6,245 nucleotides of DNA, taken from Pseudomonas sp. (GTDB lineage: Bacteria > Pseudomonadota > Gammaproteobacteria > Pseudomonadales > Pseudomonadaceae). The stretch covers positions 1 through 6,245 of the forward strand of contig DQAA01000293.1 of NCBI GenBank assembly GCA_003523465.1. The letters are read 5' to 3'. Shown here piece by piece: positions 1 through 6,185 of the stretch. Positions within the stretch are counted from its first letter, which is position 1, and every line of letters begins with the position of its first letter. Both the position numbers and the translations under genes were made by a program. Below the pieces are notes generated by a model, which was not told where the DNA came from, ran no database searches, and saw nothing but the letters and a program-made list of their open reading frames with translations.

Positions 1-23
1 GCCGGCGTTGCCGGCGATGAGGC
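1..23 (-). repeat. REP element, partial, left edge of window
   Basis: Two GCCGGC arms (1-6 and 10-15) separated by GTT form a short hairpin, and the stretch 1-23 is the exact reverse complement of 6189-6211. The right-hand copy continues into TCCCACAGG, the usual tail of Pseudomonas REP elements. Here that tail would lie before base 1 and is not visible. The strand is set relative to the right copy. REPs of this kind are dispersed intergenic repeats in pseudomonads, mobilised by RAYT-type transposases, none of which is present here. Confidence 0.75.
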
Positions 24-37
24 TATCAGCCTCGGCA

Positions 38-59
38 TTAATCTCCCTTTAATCCCCTT
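38..59. repeat. Imperfect 11-base tandem repeat in a pyrimidine-rich tract
   Basis: Two units, 38-48 and 49-59, both begin with TTAATC and agree at 9 of 11 bases. They lie in a strongly C/T-rich stretch (about 41-78) upstream of dsbB. The spacing is about one helical turn, which would suit side-by-side binding of a regulator, but this is only inference and chance is possible. I could not identify a convincing dsbB promoter between 24 and 213. Confidence 0.3.
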
Positions 60-213
60 CCTCTTCACTCCCTTCCTGCGCCCGCGTTTTCACGCCGACT
101 TCACTTTCGACCCCCCGTCTGCCTGTAGACTTTCCGCCGGCGCACCGTCATCTTGTGCGCCCCGCGGCTTTCGCGTGGCCGCGAGTCGATCATTTAACGT
201 GAAGGGAATGGCA

Positions 214-720
214 ATGAACGAGCAAACCCAGCGCCTGAATCGGGAACGGCGCTTCCTGGTCCTGTTGGGCGTGATCTGTCTGGCGCTGATCGGCGGCGCG
301 CTGTACATGCAGATCGTCCTTGGCGAGGCGCCATGCCCGCTGTGCATCCTGCAGCGCTATGCCCTGCTGCTGATCGCCCTGTTCGCCTTCATCGGCGCCG
401 CCATGCCCGGCAAGCGCAGCCTGACGGTGTTCGAAGGCCTGGTGGTGGCCAGCGCCCTCGGTGGAGTGGCCGCCGCTGGCAACCATGTCTATATCCTGGC
501 CAATCCGTCCGTCAGTTGCGGCATCGATACCCTGCAACCGATCGTCGACGGATTGCCCCTGGCCTCCGTCCTGCCGCTGGTGTTCCAGGTCGATGGTTTC
601 TGCTCCACACCATACCCACCTGTATTGGGACTTTCCCTTGCACAATGGGCACTTGTGGCCTTCGTCCTGACCGCCATTCTGGTACCGCTGGGTATCTGGC
701 GGAACCGTCGCCAGGGTTAG
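214..720 (+). CDS. dsbB: Disulfide bond formation protein B (DsbB)
   Basis: Inner-membrane protein that reoxidises periplasmic DsbA and hands the electrons to ubiquinone. The 168-residue product has four predicted membrane segments (about 14-33, 43-62, 69-88, 144-163). Both essential cysteine pairs are present: Cys41-Pro-Leu-Cys44 after the first helix, and Cys102/Cys130 in the second periplasmic loop. Arg48, His91 and Trp145 match, in E. coli numbering, residues tied to quinone binding or reactivity. The frame is open upstream to a GTG at 175 and an ATG at 208, but AAGGGA at 202-207 lies six bases before the ATG at 214, and starting there gives the usual family length and numbering. The gene reads toward cyoABCDE but is separated from it by 557 bases, with no clear terminator right after its stop. 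Pseudomonads often carry more than one DsbB-like protein (for example DsbH), so which paralogue this is remains open. Codons 132-147 are unusually rich in A/T-ending triplets. Confidence 0.95.
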   Translation: MNEQTQRLNRERRFLVLLGVICLALIGGALYMQIVLGEAPCPLCILQRYALLLIALFAFIGAAMPGKRSLTVFEGLVVASALGGVAAAGNHVYILANPSVSCGIDTLQPIVDGLPLASVLPLVFQVDGFCSTPYPPVLGLSLAQWALVAFVLTAILVPLGIWRNRRQG

Positions 721-764
721 ACAAAAGTCCTGTTTTGACGCAAGTCCCTTGTGCTGCGAGATTT

Positions 765-816
765 CCCACAAAGTGCGCAGGGCAATTGATTTGCGTCAAT
801 CCCCAGCCCTTGTGGG
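765..816. repeat. Inverted repeat CCCACAA / TTGTGGG framing the ANR-like box
   Basis: The arms at 765-771 and 810-816 are perfectly complementary over 7 bases, and their midpoint (790.5) lies within two bases of the centre of the ANR-like box at 786-799. The gap of 38 bases is long for a transcript hairpin, although an inner GGGC (780-783) and GCCC (806-809) could extend the pairing. It may be a DNA-level arrangement or coincidence. Confidence 0.3.
786..799. promoter_or_regulatory. FNR/ANR-type binding site
   Basis: The sequence TTGAT-TTGC-GTCAA matches the FNR/ANR consensus TTGAT-N4-ATCAA at 9 of 10 defined positions, including both TTGA-type half-site cores. ANR, the oxygen-sensing FNR homologue of pseudomonads, is known to control terminal oxidases including cyo, lowering cyo expression when oxygen is scarce. 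The site is 479 bases before the cyoA start and 66 bases after the dsbB stop. It lies upstream of both candidate cyo promoters described here, so the way it would act cannot be read from position alone. Confidence 0.65.
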
Positions 817-845
817 ACGGGCGTTTCAGAGCTATTGAGGCGGGT

Positions 846-860
846 GCGACAAACTGTCGC
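846..860. promoter_or_regulatory. RegA/PrrA/RoxR-type redox regulator site
   Basis: GCGAC (846-850) and GTCGC (856-860) form a perfect inverted repeat with a 5-base spacer; one further A/T pair extends each arm. This fits the GCGNC-spacer-GNCGC pattern described for the RegA/PrrA/ActR family, whose Pseudomonas member RoxR (with sensor RoxS) controls respiratory oxidases. If transcription used a weak -10-like TATTAC at 884-889, the site would centre near -43, a common activator position. Against the better promoter at 923-951 it would lie near -105. The assignment rests on the motif plus its place ahead of a terminal-oxidase operon. Confidence 0.5.
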
Positions 861-922
861 GAAACTGGCTTTTAGGTCCGGATTATTACACTTCCTGTAA
901 AAGACTGTTGCTCAATAAGTCA

Positions 923-951
923 TAGTCAAGGGGGGGCGACCTATCTACAAT
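923..951 (+). promoter_or_regulatory. Candidate sigma70 promoter for cyoABCDE
   Basis: TACAAT at 946-951 matches the -10 consensus at 5 of 6 positions. TAGTCA at 923-928, with a 17-base spacer, matches the -35 consensus at 4 of 6. The expected start is near base 958, which would give a leader of about 320 bases before cyoA. The -10 and spacer overlap the inverted repeat at 932-958. This is the best-scoring pair I found by eye in the interval; a weaker alternative -10 is TATTAC at 884-889. Confidence 0.45.
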
Positions 952-958
952 CGCCCCC
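932..958. promoter_or_regulatory. 8-bp inverted repeat overlapping the cyo promoter
   Basis: GGGGGCGA (932-939) and TCGCCCCC (951-958) are perfectly complementary and separated by 11 bases. The left arm is part of a run of seven G. The repeat covers the spacer, the -10 and the likely start of the candidate promoter, the place expected for a repressor operator. If transcription starts further upstream it would instead form a stable leader hairpin. I do not recognise a named regulator for this motif. Confidence 0.45.
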
Positions 959-994
959 AATTTCCGTTCGGCACTGCTTGCAAGTCGCAGTTTC

Positions 995-1013
995 AAAGGC
1001 TCCGAGCCTTTTT
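995..1013 (+). terminator. Terminator-like hairpin in the cyoA leader
   Basis: AAAGGC (995-1000) pairs with GCCTTT (1006-1011) around a 5-base loop. The last T residues of the 3' arm plus two more give a run of five T (1009-1013), the layout of a small intrinsic terminator. It lies 265 bases before cyoA and downstream of both promoter candidates, so it could stop part of the transcripts as an attenuator or end a short leader RNA. The stem is short and partly A-U, so efficiency may be low. A preceding stem (ACTGC 973-977 with GCAGT 987-991) adds to the leader structure. Confidence 0.35.
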
Positions 1014-1028
1014 CGCTGACTTCGACGA

Positions 1029-1047
1029 GCATCGCCTGCGGCGATGC
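1029..1047. other. Perfect GC-rich hairpin in the cyoA leader
   Basis: GCATCGCC (1029-1036) and GGCGATGC (1040-1047) form an 8-bp perfect stem with a TGC loop. No T-run follows, so it is not an intrinsic terminator for plus-strand transcription. It may act as an RNA structure in the long leader or be a protein-binding palindrome; the sequence alone does not decide. Confidence 0.4.
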
Positions 1048-1277
1048 CGGGCTGACTCCCCTCCGTGATATTCCGCACCAAATGGACTTGGTCTGAAATA
1101 CAGGCCTGTTGCCCACGAAGTCAGAACAATAACCACGCACCACCCAGGTTTATGCCGAGCAGCTTCGCTTCTCAAGGTATGACCTTATTCGCCCGTAAAT
1201 GCTGACACCAGGCAGGACGACGTGTTGGCGACCAAAACACAAATTGCATTGAAGCAAGCTGATCTAGAGGTCGTGAG

Positions 1278-2234
1278 ATGAGTAAAAAGCGTTACCCCAG
1301 ACTGTTTGGCATTCTGCCCTTTTTAGGCATGCTTTTACTCAGTGGGTGCAACTGGACCCTGCTCTACCCGAAGGGTCAGGTCGGCATTGAGCAAAAGAAC
1401 CTTATCCTGATCGCCTTCGGCCTGATGCTGCTGGTGGTCGTTCCGGTCATCTGCATGACCCTGGCGTTCGCCTGGAAGTATCGCGCTTCCAACAAGGCTG
1501 CCAAGTACACCCCGGACTGGTCGCACTCGACCAAGATCGAAGTGGCGATCTGGACCATCCCGGTCCTGATCATCATCGCCCTGGGCGTGGTCACCTACAA
1601 AACCACCCATGAGCTGGATCCGTATCGTCCGCTGGTTTCCGACGTGAAGCCGGTGCAGATCGACGTGGTCGCCCTCGACTGGAAATGGCTGTTCATCTAC
1701 CCGGAACAAGGCATCGCCACCGTCAACAAGATCGTCTTCCCGGCCAACACCCCGGTCAACTTCCGCGTGACCTCCGACGCCGTGATGAACTCGTTCTTCA
1801 TCCCTGCGCTGGGCGGCCAGATCTACGCGATGGCGGGCATGACCACCAAGCTGCACCTGATCGCCAACGAGAACGGCGAGTTCGACGGTATCTCGGCGAA
1901 CTACAGCGGTGCCGGCTTCACCGGTATGAAGTTCAAGGCAGTCGCCACCTCCCAGGCCGATTTCGAGGCGTGGGTGAACGAAGTCAAGCAATCGCCGAAG
2001 CAGCTGGACAAGGCTGAGTACGAGGCGTTGGCCAAAGCGAGCGAAAACAACCCGGTCGCGCTGTATGGCGTGGCATCGGCCGACCAGTTCCAGACCATCG
2101 TCGACAAGTACGAAGGCATGAACCGCGGCAAGCCGGTAGTACACGAGAAAGCCGAGCACAAAGAAGCGAAGGCCGACAAAGGTACCGAAGGGATGGACGT
2201 GAGTATGCATTCAGCTGCTGGGGCAGAGGAGTAA
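1278..2234 (+). CDS. cyoA: Cytochrome bo3 ubiquinol oxidase subunit II (CyoA)
   Basis: Subunit II of the quinol oxidase, anchored in the inner membrane with a periplasmic domain. The 318-residue protein (E. coli about 315) begins with a lipoprotein signal whose lipobox is Leu-Ser-Gly-Cys24. Two membrane helices follow (about 42-66 and 87-106), then a cupredoxin-fold domain (about 125-225) and the COX_ARM region typical of CyoA (about 227-280). The CuA-binding Cys/His residues of cytochrome c oxidases are absent (Asn171 and Ser/Gly residues near 207-216 instead), which marks this as a quinol-oxidising type. The C-terminal tail (about 287-318) is Lys/Glu/His-rich and contains Glu-Gly-Met-Asp, resembling the E. 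coli tail. AGAGGT at 1266-1271 lies six bases before the ATG. It is the first gene of the operon, and cyoB starts three bases after its stop. The signal-peptide codons include AGA and two TTA, rare elsewhere in the operon. Confidence 0.97.
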   Translation: MSKKRYPRLFGILPFLGMLLLSGCNWTLLYPKGQVGIEQKNLILIAFGLMLLVVVPVICMTLAFAWKYRASNKAAKYTPDWSHSTKIEVAIWTIPVLIIIALGVVTYKTTHELDPYRPLVSDVKPVQIDVVALDWKWLFIYPEQGIATVNKIVFPANTPVNFRVTSDAVMNSFFIPALGGQIYAMAGMTTKLHLIANENGEFDGISANYSGAGFTGMKFKAVATSQADFEAWVNEVKQSPKQLDKAEYEALAKASENNPVALYGVASADQFQTIVDKYEGMNRGKPVVHEKAEHKEAKADKGTEGMDVSMHSAAGAEE

Positions 2235-2237
2235 GAG

Positions 2238-4256
2238 ATGTTCGGTAAATTAAGTCTGGACGCGGTCCCGTACCACGAGCCGATAGTCATGGTGACGCTT
2301 GCCATGATCGCGCTCGGCGGTATCGCGCTGTTCGCGGCAATCACCTATTTCAAGAAGTGGACCTACCTCTGGTCCGAGTGGCTGACCTCGGTCGACCACA
2401 AGAAGATCGGCGTGATGTACATCATCGTCGCCATGCTGATGCTGATCCGCGGCTTCGCCGACGCGATCATGATGCGTACCCAGCTCGCGGCCGCCACCGG
2501 TGGCGCCGAGGGCTACCTGCCGCCTGAGCACTATGACCAGATCTTCACCGCCCACGGTGTGATCATGATCATCTTCATGGCGATGCCATTCTTCACCGGC
2601 CTGATGAACCTGGCGCTGCCGCTGCAGATCGGCGCCCGTGACGTGGCCTTCCCGTTCCTGAACTCCCTGAGCTTCTGGCTGCTGGTGTCCGGCGTTGCGC
2701 TGGTCAACATCTCCCTGGGCGTCGGCGAATTCGCCAAGACCGGCTGGGTTGCGTACCCGCCGCTGTCGGGTATCCAGTACAGCCCTGGTGTCGGGGTTGA
2801 CTACTACATCTGGGCGCTCCAGTTGTCGGGTCTGGGTACAACGCTGACAGGTGTGAACTTCCTGGTGACCGTGCTGAAAATGCGCGCCCCTGGCATGAAA
2901 CTGATGGACATGCCGATCTTCACCTGGACCTGCACCTGGGCGAACGTCCTGATCGTGGCTTCGTTCCCGATCCTGACCGCTGCACTGGCTCTGCTCACCG
3001 TTGACCGTTATCTGGACTTCCACATCTTCACCAACGAGCTTGGTGGGAACCCGATGATGTACGTCAACCTGTTCTGGGCCTGGGGTCACCCCGAGGTATA
3101 CATCCTGATCCTGCCGGCCTTCGGCGTGTTCTCGGAAGTCACCTCGACCTTCACCGGCAAGCGCCTGTTCGGTCACCACTCGATGATCTACGCATCGGGC
3201 GCGATCGCGGTACTGGGCTTTGCGGTTTGGCTGCACCACTTCTTCACCATGGGTTCTGGCGCCAGCGTCAACACCTTCTTCGGTCTGGCAACGATGCTGA
3301 TTTCGATCCCGACCGGGGTAAAACTGTTCAACTGGCTGTTCACCATCTACCAGGGCCGTCTGCGCTTCACCGCGCCAGTCCTCTGGACCCTGGGCTTCAT
3401 GGTCACCTTCTCCATCGGTGGCATGACCGGCGTTCTGCTGGCCGTTCCAGGTGCTGACTTCGTTCTGCACAACAGCCTGTTCGTGATCGCGCACTTCCAC
3501 AACGTGATCATCGGCGGTGCGGTATTCGGCTACATCGCGGGCTTCGCCTTCTGGTTCCCGAAAGCCTTCGGTTTCACCCTGAACGAGAAGTGGGGCAAAG
3601 CTGCCTTCTGGTTCTGGATCTCCGGCTTCTACGTGGCCTTCATGCCGCTGTACGCCCTGGGCTTCATGGGTATGACCCGTCGTCTGAACCACTCGGACAA
3701 CCCTGCCTGGGAACCGTACCTGTACGTAGCCGTTGTCGGCGCCGTGCTGATCCTGTTCGGTATCGCTTGCCAGCTGATCCAGCTGTACGTGTCGATCCGC
3801 GACCGCAAGGACAACATGGACGTCACCGGCGACCCATGGGGCGGCCGTACCCTGGAATGGTCGACCTCGTCGCCACCTGCGTTCTACAACTTCGCCACCA
3901 TGCCTGAGAAAGTCGGCCTGGACGCCTGGCACGAAGCCAAGGAAGCGGGCGTTGCGTACAAGGTTCCGGCCAAGTACGAAGCGATCCACATGCCGAACAA
4001 CACCTCCACCGGTGTGTTCATGGGCCTGTTCCTGACCATCTTCGGTTTCGCCTTCATCTGGCACATCTGGTGGCTGGTCGGCGTCAGCCTGTTCGCTACC
4101 GTTGCAGTCTTCGTTCGCCACGCTGCCCGTGACGACCAGGGCTACATGGTTCCGGCCGAGGAAGTGGCGCGCATCGAAGGTGAGCGCATGAAGAACCTGG
4201 GTCTGGCCACCGGTGCGCCTGCTGGTGCACGTGTCGAATCGTTTGAGCGGGTTTAA
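2238..4256 (+). CDS. cyoB: Cytochrome bo3 ubiquinol oxidase subunit I (CyoB)
   Basis: Catalytic subunit that oxidises ubiquinol, reduces oxygen to water and pumps protons. The 672-residue, many-helix membrane protein belongs to the heme-copper oxidase family, and its numbering runs in step with E. coli CyoB (663 residues). Low-spin heme ligands are His106 and His421, the high-spin heme o3 ligand is His419, and the CuB ligands are His284, His333 and His334, with the cross-linked Tyr288. The D-channel entry Asp135, Glu286 and K-channel Lys362 are present. The quinone-site residues Arg71, Asp75, His98 and Gln101 are also kept, as is the Arg481-Arg482 pair. Nothing essential is missing. A strong AGAGGAG at 2225-2231, overlapping the end of cyoA, precedes the ATG by six bases. 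Codons are strongly biased (nearly all Leu is CTG), as expected for a well-expressed gene. The extra length lies at the C-terminal end. Confidence 0.98.
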   Translation: MFGKLSLDAVPYHEPIVMVTLAMIALGGIALFAAITYFKKWTYLWSEWLTSVDHKKIGVMYIIVAMLMLIRGFADAIMMRTQLAAATGGAEGYLPPEHYDQIFTAHGVIMIIFMAMPFFTGLMNLALPLQIGARDVAFPFLNSLSFWLLVSGVALVNISLGVGEFAKTGWVAYPPLSGIQYSPGVGVDYYIWALQLSGLGTTLTGVNFLVTVLKMRAPGMKLMDMPIFTWTCTWANVLIVASFPILTAALALLTVDRYLDFHIFTNELGGNPMMYVNLFWAWGHPEVYILILPAFGVFSEVTSTFTGKRLFGHHSMIYASGAIAVLGFAVWLHHFFTMGSGASVNTFFGLATMLISIPTGVKLFNWLFTIYQGRLRFTAPVLWTLGFMVTFSIGGMTGVLLAVPGADFVLHNSLFVIAHFHNVIIGGAVFGYIAGFAFWFPKAFGFTLNEKWGKAAFWFWISGFYVAFMPLYALGFMGMTRRLNHSDNPAWEPYLYVAVVGAVLILFGIACQLIQLYVSIRDRKDNMDVTGDPWGGRTLEWSTSSPPAFYNFATMPEKVGLDAWHEAKEAGVAYKVPAKYEAIHMPNNTSTGVFMGLFLTIFGFAFIWHIWWLVGVSLFATVAVFVRHAARDDQGYMVPAEEVARIEGERMKNLGLATGAPAGARVESFERV

Positions 4257-4259
4257 TCA

Positions 4260-4883
4260 ATGTCCAGTCATGTAATCAACGCAGATGCTCATGGTCACGA
4301 CCATGGGCATGACGATCACCACCACGACTCCAGCGAGATGACCGTCTTCGGTTTCTGGCTGTACCTGATGACCGACTGCATCCTGTTTGCGTCGATCTTC
4401 GCGACCTACGCGGTGCTGTCCGGCAACTTTGCCGGCGGCCCGTCGGGTCATGACATCTTCGAACTGAACTACGTACTGGTCGAAACCGCGCTGCTGCTGT
4501 TCTCCAGTATCACCTTCGGCTTCGCGATGCTGCAGATGTACAAGGGCAACAAGGGCGGCGTGCTGGGCTGGCTGGCAGTCACCTGGCTGCTGGGCGCCGG
4601 CTTCATCGGCATGGAAGTCAACGAGTTCCACCTGCTGATCAGCGAAGGCTTCGGTCCTACCCGCAGCGGCTTCCTGTCGGGCTTTTTCGCCCTGGTCGGT
4701 ACCCACGGTCTGCACGTGACCGCAGGTCTGATCTGGATGGCGATCATGATGTACCAGATCAACAAGGACGGTATCACCAACACCCACAAGACCCGCATGA
4801 GCTGCCTGAGCCTGTTCTGGCACTTCCTGGACGTGGTCTGGATCTGCGTGTTCACCGTCGTGTACCTGATGGGGGTTCTGTAA
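4260..4883 (+). CDS. cyoC: Cytochrome bo3 ubiquinol oxidase subunit III (CyoC)
   Basis: Integral-membrane subunit III, a 207-residue COX3-family protein with five predicted helices (about 28-53, 70-93, 101-121, 138-164, 185-205), close to E. coli CyoC (about 204). Subunit III does not bind metal cofactors and supports assembly and stable turnover of the complex. Family signs are Glu75 in the second helix, Glu119 and Glu122 in the Gly-Met-Glu-Val-Asn-Glu-Phe stretch, Thr-His-Gly-Leu-His at 148-152, and Trp-His-Phe-Leu-Asp at 187-191. The cytoplasmic N-terminus has eight His in its first 22 residues; E. coli CyoC is also His-rich there, though I recall less densely. The start follows the cyoB stop by three bases. 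Only a poor ribosome site (GAGCGG, 4245-4250) precedes it, so translation is probably coupled to cyoB. There is no other sensible start before the first helix. Confidence 0.97.
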   Translation: MSSHVINADAHGHDHGHDDHHHDSSEMTVFGFWLYLMTDCILFASIFATYAVLSGNFAGGPSGHDIFELNYVLVETALLLFSSITFGFAMLQMYKGNKGGVLGWLAVTWLLGAGFIGMEVNEFHLLISEGFGPTRSGFLSGFFALVGTHGLHVTAGLIWMAIMMYQINKDGITNTHKTRMSCLSLFWHFLDVVWICVFTVVYLMGVL

Positions 4884-5222
4884 ATGGCTAACGCACACAA
4901 CAGCCACGGCCACGACGAAGCCAACCACGGCAGCGTCAAGTCGTACGCCATCGGCTTCATCCTGTCGGTGATCCTGACCGTCATTCCATTCGGCCTGGTG
5001 ATGTACCCGACCCTGCCGAAAGACATGACCCTGCTGATCATCGTCGCCTTCGCAGTGATCCAGATCGTGGTGCACCTGTACTACTTCCTGCACCTGGACA
5101 GCTCGAAAGCGGCACGCTCCAGCGTGACGTCGTTCCTGTTCACTGCATTGGTAATTGCACTGCTGGTCGGTCTGTCGCTGTGGATCATGTTCAGCATCCA
5201 CACCAGCATGATGGCGAAGTGA
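4884..5222 (+). CDS. cyoD: Cytochrome bo3 ubiquinol oxidase subunit IV (CyoD)
   Basis: Small 112-residue subunit IV (E. coli about 109) with three predicted membrane helices (about 20-40, 47-70, 80-104). It is thought to help assemble the oxidase, including CuB insertion into subunit I. Family features are the His-Gly-Ser-Val-Lys stretch before helix 1 (residues 15-19), the Ile-Pro-Phe turn near 34-36, and Val-His-Leu-Tyr-Tyr-Phe-Leu-His at 63-70. The N-terminus is again His-rich (His5, 8, 10, 15). The ATG follows the cyoC TAA with no gap at all. A run of five G at 4871-4875, inside the end of cyoC, is the likely ribosome site. Both the tight junction and the order support a single operon. 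Confidence 0.97.
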   Translation: MANAHNSHGHDEANHGSVKSYAIGFILSVILTVIPFGLVMYPTLPKDMTLLIIVAFAVIQIVVHLYYFLHLDSSKAARSSVTSFLFTALVIALLVGLSLWIMFSIHTSMMAK

Positions 5223-5233
5223 GGTAACACGGC

Positions 5234-6121
5234 ATGTCCCTGAAGCACTTTATCCAGATCACCAAACCGGGAATCATCTTCGGTAACGTGTTGTCCGTGG
5301 CGGGCGGTTTCTTCCTCGCCGCGGCAGGGCATGTCGACTTCTTGCTGTTCCTCGCCACGGTGATCGGTACCTCGCTGGTGGTCGCCTCCGGTTGTGTCTT
5401 CAACAACTGGATCGACCGCGACATCGATATCAAGATGGAGCGCACCAAGAACCGCGCGATGGTGCAAGGCGCGATCTCGTCGCCGGTTGCCCTGGCCTAC
5501 GCCACCCTGCTCGGGGTGGCCGGCCTGGGGCTGCTGTTCTTCAAGGCCAACGCCCTGGCGGCCTTGTTCGGCTTGATCGGCTTCATCATCTACGTCGGCT
5601 TCTACAGCCTGTACCTGAAGCGCAAATCGGTGCACGGCACCCTGGTTGGCAGCCTGTCCGGTGCCATGCCTCCGGTGATCGGCTACTGCGCCGTGAGCGG
5701 TACCTTCGACCTGGCTGCGCTGACCCTGCTGGTGATGTTCAGCCTGTGGCAGATGCCGCACTCGTACGCGATCGCGATCTTCCGCTTCAACGACTATCGC
5801 GCCGCGTCGATCCCGGTCCTGCCGGTCGCCCGCGGCGTGCAAGCCGCGAAGAAGCAGATCCTCTGGTACATCGTTGCTTTCCTCATCGCGACCCTGATGC
5901 TCACCGTCGGCGGTTACGCCGGCCTGGGCTACCTGGCTGTCGCGGCAGCCATGGGCCTGTACTGGCTGTACATGGCCTGGGGTGGCAACAAGGTGGCTGA
6001 TGACCGTGTCTGGGCGCGCAAGGTGTTTGCCTTCTCCATCCTCACCATCACCGCGCTGAGCGTGATGATGTCGGTGGATACCCGCTCGCCTGCCGAAGTG
6101 CTGATGACCTACATCCACTGA
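5234..6121 (+). CDS. cyoE: Protoheme IX farnesyltransferase, heme O synthase (CyoE)
   Basis: Membrane enzyme of the UbiA prenyltransferase family that attaches a farnesyl group from farnesyl diphosphate to heme B, making the heme O needed by CyoB. The 295-residue protein (E. coli 296) has many hydrophobic helices. The first Asp-rich motif is Asn57-x3-Asp61-x3-Asp65, followed by Arg70-Thr-Lys-Asn73-Arg74. The second conserved region is Trp172-Gln-Met-Pro-His176 through Asn186-Asp187-Tyr188-Arg189 and the Ile-Pro-Val-Leu-Pro stretch at 193-197. Both diphosphate/Mg-binding regions therefore look intact. GAGGT at 5221-5225, overlapping the cyoD stop, lies eight bases before the ATG. It is the last gene of the operon, with the terminator starting 18 bases after its stop. 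The family also includes heme O synthases named CtaB in aa3 oxidase loci, but the cyo context settles the name. Confidence 0.97.
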   Translation: MSLKHFIQITKPGIIFGNVLSVAGGFFLAAAGHVDFLLFLATVIGTSLVVASGCVFNNWIDRDIDIKMERTKNRAMVQGAISSPVALAYATLLGVAGLGLLFFKANALAALFGLIGFIIYVGFYSLYLKRKSVHGTLVGSLSGAMPPVIGYCAVSGTFDLAALTLLVMFSLWQMPHSYAIAIFRFNDYRAASIPVLPVARGVQAAKKQILWYIVAFLIATLMLTVGGYAGLGYLAVAAAMGLYWLYMAWGGNKVADDRVWARKVFAFSILTITALSVMMSVDTRSPAEVLMTYIH

Positions 6122-6138
6122 GTGCAGCTGGCTTGTCG

Positions 6139-6180
6139 AAAACGCCCCGGAGCCGAGAGGTTCCGGGGCGTTTTTGTTTG
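6139..6180 (+). terminator. Strong intrinsic terminator of the cyo operon
   Basis: AAAACGCCCCGGA (6139-6151) pairs with TCCGGGGCGTTTT (6162-6174). A G-T pair and two C-G pairs extend the stem to about 16 bp, closed by a GAGA tetraloop (6155-6158) of the GNRA class. A TTTTTGTTT tract (6171-6179) follows. It lies 18 bases after the cyoE stop. The short A-run on the left side could give weak function on the other strand. Confidence 0.93.
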
Positions 6181-6185
6181 TCTTG

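Larger units (their letters stand above)
721..1277. other. 557-base regulatory region without a gene, upstream of cyoA
   Basis: No convincing protein gene lies here on either strand. Minus-strand open frames (886-1143 and 993-1175) lack similarity I recognise and overlap the regulatory elements. The stretch does hold, in order: an inverted repeat around an FNR/ANR-type box, a RegA/PrrA/RoxR-type inverted repeat, a sigma70-like promoter overlapped by an 8-bp palindrome, a terminator-like hairpin, a GC-rich hairpin, and a partial palindrome at 1077-1092 (ACCAA and TTGGT arms). It is best read as the promoter and long leader of the cyo operon. The region 1093-1265 shows little that I can name, apart from a small AAGGT/ACCTT inverted repeat at 1174-1186. 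Confidence 0.7.

Noticed and set aside
175..213. Upstream GTG start for dsbB giving 181 residues
   Set aside because: There is no ribosome site before the GTG, whereas AAGGGA is well placed for the ATG at 214 and the shorter form matches family numbering.
628..642. Sigma54-type promoter inside dsbB
   Set aside because: The GG-N10-GC spacing and TTGCA are present, but the rest of the -24 element does not match, so this is probably chance.
722..737. CAAAA/TTTTG repeat after dsbB as its terminator
   Set aside because: The stem is five weak base pairs plus no real T-tract, too unstable for an intrinsic terminator.
333..875. Plus-strand open frame of 180 codons overlapping dsbB
   Set aside because: It is an Arg/Pro/His-rich shifted reading of dsbB that runs on into the regulatory region; no family recognised.
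886..1175. Minus-strand open frames of 85 and 60 codons in the cyoA upstream region
   Set aside because: They overlap the promoter, operator-like repeat and hairpins, I recognise no family, and no good ribosome site was seen. Small real genes here cannot be fully excluded.
1152..1205. 17-codon plus-strand open frame as a possible leader peptide
   Set aside because: Only a weak AGG precedes the ATG, the peptide has no telling run of codons, and no attenuator-like structure follows it.
1231..1245. A-rich stretch before cyoA as a Crc/Hfq catabolite-repression target
   Set aside because: Crc is known to influence cyo levels in P. putida, but the stretch fits the AANAANAA pattern poorly and lies more than 30 bases before the start codon.
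2250..4121. Long minus-strand open frame (623 codons) opposite cyoB
   Set aside because: It mirrors cyoB codon bias in a high-GC gene, its composition is rich in Gln, His, Asp and Arg with no recognisable domain, and cyoB is certain.
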